DNA of 8,245 nt, taken from contig SOJS01000114.1 of the NCBI GenBank assembly GCA_004376435.1, forward strand, positions 1 through 8,245. The letters are read 5' to 3'. Numbering within the stretch: the first letter of the stretch is position 1; each line of letters starts with the position of its first letter. Source of the DNA: Dehalococcoidia bacterium. Its GTDB lineage: Bacteria; Chloroflexota; Dehalococcoidia; Dehalococcoidales; JAUVZE01. Position numbers and translations under genes: made by a program. Of this stretch, positions 6,712 through 8,245 are shown piece by piece. The notes below the pieces were generated by a model. The model was not told the DNA's origin. It was given only the letters and a program-made list of their open reading frames with translations, and made no database searches.

Positions 6712-7320
6712 CTACTTGATGGCTTTCCAGGCTCGTTGGATAGCCAGAGTGAAGAAGAAGCCGAGGATAATACCCCCCACCCCCATAACAATGAGGGCAA
6801 ATAGCCATATTGGCATAATGTGCGTCTGGTATGAATTGTAGCTGAAAATATCCAGCATTGCAAAGCCTATTATTAACTGCGGTAGCCCGATCATATTGCC
6901 CATCAGTGATAGCAGTTTGGGCGGTTCTATCCAGGCATCTTCAGTTTGGCGGGGCAGGATACCCAGCTTTACTACTCCCCAGACAACTGCCCCCGCCAGC
7001 AGGGTGAGGCAAAGTTGCGCTATCAGCATCCACAGAGTGATAGTCTCCCGAGCGAGCCATCTATCAGGGGAGCCGTCAGCTTGGAAGCGGTAAGCCACCT
7101 CGGCGGGAAGGCGGTGGTAGAAAAAGGCGGTCAGGATGATAGCCAGCGAGAGAATAACCAGCGGCACTATGATATAACGCCAGCGGAAGGGCAACCCCTC
7201 CGCCCCTTTTTTGGCTACCTTCCCGCCCTGAGCCAGATGTCGGCTGTGGAGGAAATACCAGATGGCTATCCCGCTCAGAGCGAGCAGGAAGATTGCCGTC
7301 AGGGTGAGGATAAGCGCCAT
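6712..7320 (-). CDS. DUF1648-domain membrane protein
   Basis: 202 residues with about five membrane segments (roughly 3-24, 49-68, 95-117, 141-159 and 168-194). Between the second and third is the DUF1648 signature: FFYHRLPAEVAYRFQADGSPDRW (residues 66-88), i.e. 'LP..va.rF..dG.pdrw', a short extracytoplasmic loop also seen in the SdpI immunity-type family. The DUF is found in many Firmicutes and Chloroflexi membrane proteins with no agreed function; an SdpI-like role is only a family association. The ATG at 7320 is the natural start, with a modest GGTGGG ten bases upstream. It is the first gene of a transcript that continues into glyS after 27 bp, and a candidate promoter lies at 7354-7383. 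The link to a tRNA synthetase may be purely positional. Confidence 0.85.
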   Translation of the reverse strand: MALILTLTAIFLLALSGIAIWYFLHSRHLAQGGKVAKKGAEGLPFRWRYIIVPLVILSLAIILTAFFYHRLPAEVAYRFQADGSPDRWLARETITLWMLIAQLCLTLLAGAVVWGVVKLGILPRQTEDAWIEPPKLLSLMGNMIGLPQLIIGFAMLDIFSYNSYQTHIMPIWLFALIVMGVGGIILGFFFTLAIQRAWKAIK

Positions 7321-7353
7321 CGTCTATTTGCCCACCAACTAGTTAATACATAA

Positions 7354-7383
7354 AAGTTACCAGCTTTCTACCCCTGATGTCAA
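7354..7383 (-). promoter_or_regulatory. Candidate promoter of the DUF1648-glyS operon
   Basis: On the - strand a perfect TTGACA (7383-7378) is followed after 18 bp by TAACTT (7359-7354), a weak -10 (3/6). The predicted start near 7347 gives a leader of about 27 nt, a sensible distance from the ATG at 7320. Confidence 0.42.
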
Positions 7384-7429
7384 AGGGTTAAAAACTGACC
7401 ACATTAACCGACATTCTATTACAGCTCGT

Positions 7430-7458
7430 TTGACTTCTGGCAGGCCGTTTGTTAAAAT
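7430..7458 (+). promoter_or_regulatory. Promoter of the structured RNA region
   Basis: TTGACT (7430-7435, 5/6) and TAAAAT (7453-7458, 5/6) with an ideal 17-bp spacer. The expected start is near 7465. A second perfect TTGACA at 7463-7468 follows but has no good -10 at the right distance. Confidence 0.6.
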
Positions 7459-7520
7459 ATAATTGACAATAGAATAGCAACTCCCTTATTTGGCACTTAG
7501 CAGAGAGGAGGGATGGTGTA

Positions 7521-7592
7521 ATGAAGATAGTTTTGTTATGCTGCTGGATCTTTCCCAGGGTAAGCTCCTCGCTGGTAGGCAGTAAAGGGTGA
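7521..7592 (+). CDS. Candidate 23-residue leader peptide
   Basis: ATG at 7521 to TGA at 7590. AGGAGGG (7506-7512) precedes the ATG by eight bases, a strong ribosome-binding site, and sits about 40 nt inside the predicted transcript. The peptide begins MKIVLLCCWIF and continues PRVSSSLVGSKG. It has two cysteine codons and the only tryptophan codon in a row (TGC TGC TGG), then three serine codons (AGC TCC TCG) that lie exactly on pairing segment 1. A ribosome there would block the 1:2 hairpin and free segment 2 for segment 3, the geometry of translation-coupled attenuation. Its hydrophobic start could equally suit a small membrane peptide. No homologue is recognised. Confidence 0.42.
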   Translation: MKIVLLCCWIFPRVSSSLVGSKG

Positions 7593-7733
7593 GGTTTTGG
7601 AAATCAGCGAGGAGCGGTTGGAAGGTTCCCGAGCTCCTCGTTAATTATTTAAGGGCTCTCTTTTAAGAGGAGCTATTTGGTCAAAGACCAAGCGGGAGGA
7701 GTAGGGAACGAAGCGCAGTCTTAAACCTGATAG

Positions 7734-7788
7734 AAAGCAGGCTTCAGCAGTAATACTTTTAGCTAGAATGCTGGGAGCCTGCTTTTTT
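7734..7788 (+). terminator. Strong intrinsic terminator
   Basis: AAAGCAGGCT (7734-7743) pairs with AGCCTGCTTT (7776-7785). A second helix CAGCA/TGCTG (7745-7749 with 7769-7773) closes a 19-nt loop after a small internal bulge, and six T (7783-7788) follow. It ends the structured RNA region about 65 bases before the hydrolase start. Confidence 0.85.
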
Positions 7789-7790
7789 GC

Positions 7791-7819
7791 TTGATTGGGT
7801 TTTTGGTATATTCTATGCT
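7791..7819 (+). promoter_or_regulatory. Possible own promoter of the hydrolase gene
   Basis: TTGATT (7791-7796) and TATGCT (7814-7819) with a 17-bp spacer, each 4/6 to consensus; TATATT at 7807-7812 is a better -10 but lacks a -35. It would start near 7826, downstream of the terminator, and uncouple the hydrolase from the RNA. Confidence 0.32.
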
Positions 7820-7852
7820 TAACCCGAGGCATTAAAAAGACAGGGGAATTAA

Positions 7853-8245
7853 GTGCTGATTAAGAAACTGGTGGTGGGACCAATTGCGGCTAACTGTTAT
7901 CTTATCGGCTGTGAAGCAACTAAGGAAGGGATGATAGTTGACCCTGGTGATGAGGCGGAGCGGGTTCTGGAGGCGGTCAGGGAGCTGGGGCTTGACATAA
8001 AGTTCATTGTGGCAACTCATGGTCACCCCGACCATATCGGCGCCGTGTCTCAGGTCAGGGAGGGGGCGGGGGCTGAGGTCTGTATCCATAGTGATGATGC
8101 CTCTGCCATTAGCTGGCGGGGTGGTGCGGCTGATAGGCTGCTTAGGGAAGGGGACAGCCTTGATTTTGGTGATTTGCATTTTGTTGTTTTTCACACCCCG
8201 GGCCATACCCCGGGCGGCATCTGTCTATCGGGGGCGGGGGTGGTG
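7853..8245 (+). CDS. Metallo-beta-lactamase-fold hydrolase, 3' end cut by window edge
   Basis: The first 131 residues of an MBL-fold metallohydrolase of the glyoxalase II-like (GloB/YcbL) type. The start VLIKKLVVGPIAANCYLIG is typical, with the family's N-C-Y-L strand at 14-17, and IVDPGDEAERVL at 28-39. The metal motif THGHPDHIG is at 55-63 (His56, His58, Asp60, His61), and the third-ligand motif HTPGHTPGG at 114-122 (His118). Proteins of this type hydrolyse thioesters such as S-lactoylglutathione or related small substrates in the cytosol; the substrate cannot be told here. The start is GTG at 7853 with AGGGG (7842-7846) six bases upstream. The frame stays open to the right edge; about 75-90 residues are probably missing. 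The gene follows the structured RNA and terminator, which may control it. Confidence 0.92.
   Translation, partial: MLIKKLVVGPIAANCYLIGCEATKEGMIVDPGDEAERVLEAVRELGLDIKFIVATHGHPDHIGAVSQVREGAGAEVCIHSDDASAISWRGGAADRLLREGDSLDFGDLHFVVFHTPGHTPGGICLSGAGVV

Larger units (their letters stand above)
7465..7790 (+). ncRNA. Putative structured leader or small RNA with alternating pairings
   Basis: A stretch without a long gene but with its own promoter, a leader ORF and a terminator. Four segments alternate in complementarity. Segment 1 (7564-7574, GCTCCTCGCTG) pairs perfectly over 11 bp with segment 2 (7605-7615). Segment 2 (7608-7615) pairs over 8 bp with segment 3 (7633-7640). Segment 3 (7632-7639) pairs over 8 bp with segment 4 (7667-7674). 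So 1:2 plus 3:4 competes with 2:3, as in attenuators. A 6-bp hairpin TTGGTC/GACCAA (7677-7691) and the terminator follow. Segment 1 (CTCCTC) could also pair with the leader ORF's ribosome-binding site (GAGGAG, 7505-7510). I recognise no known family. It may be the 5' leader of the hydrolase gene behind it or an independent RNA of about 325 nt; the strong terminator and a possible separate hydrolase promoter leave both open. Confidence 0.5.

Noticed and set aside
7496..7530. SAM-I riboswitch-like opening (CTTAGCAGAGAGG, AGGGA, ATGAAG)
   Set aside because: The start resembles the S-box 5' strand, but the required GGCAACC and GTGCTAA-type core elements and the closing P1 partner are missing, and the AGGAGGG is better explained as a ribosome-binding site.
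7502..7640. T-box leader
   Set aside because: AGAGAG and GGTG-like bits occur, but there is no AGGGTGG-N-ACCGCG element before the terminator and no specifier loop in the right place.
7641..7832. 63-codon ORF on the - strand
   Set aside because: It reads through the + strand terminator and pairing segments, has no ribosome-binding site and resembles no known protein; it is the shadow of the structured RNA.
7832..8206. 124-codon ORF on the - strand
   Set aside because: It is antisense to the metallo-beta-lactamase-fold gene, whose motifs are unmistakable.
1..8245. CRISPR array, tRNA or rRNA genes
   Set aside because: No regularly spaced repeats, no cloverleaf-like segments with GGTTCRA-type arms and no rRNA core sequence were seen on either strand.

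Overview
The window is ordinary bacterial chromosome with moderate G+C (about half), eight protein-coding genes in three strand blocks, and one RNA-like intergenic region. The protein mix is a single-chain glycyl-tRNA synthetase with a zinc ribbon, an SbcD/Mre11-type nuclease, a DUF1648 membrane protein, a COG1926 phosphoribosyltransferase and a DUF212 PAP2-like protein. Together with many GTG/TTG starts behind clear Shine-Dalgarno sites, this suggests a Gram-positive-like lineage, most likely Chloroflexota (Dehalococcoidia-like). That placement is inference from protein style; no rRNA or other decisive marker is present.

Block 1 (+ strand, 2-2800): the 3' nine-tenths or so of an adenine deaminase gene, cut by the left edge, then a phosphoribosyltransferase and a small DUF212/YuiD membrane protein. 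The spacing (59 and 22 bp) fits one transcript. The first two genes suggest purine salvage, but the phosphoribosyltransferase substrate is unknown.

Block 2 (- strand, 7320 down to 2831): a DUF1648 membrane protein and glycyl-tRNA synthetase (glyS) in one operon. A lipoprotein gene follows with its own near-consensus promoter, then an SbcD-like nuclease with no SbcC beside it. This block converges on block 1 with only 30 bp between. Two copies of a C-rich 28-bp repeat lie here: one overlaps the glyS stop codon, the other forms the ribosome-binding region of the SbcD gene. The gap between the lipoprotein and SbcD genes also holds a roughly 36-bp, codon-for-codon recognisable copy of the last 12 codons (including stop) of the adenine deaminase gene.

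Block 3 (+ strand, 7430-8245): a good promoter, a 23-codon leader ORF with a strong ribosome-binding site, four alternating complementary segments built on GAGGAGC/GCTCCTC, a small perfect hairpin and a strong intrinsic terminator. Together they look like either an attenuator-type leader or a stand-alone structured RNA of about 325 nt. Behind the terminator starts a metallo-beta-lactamase-fold hydrolase, cut by the right edge.

Most worth a second look are the structured RNA with its leader ORF (7465-7790), the displaced adenine deaminase gene tail (4162-4197), and the repeat that supplies the end of one gene and the start signals of another.
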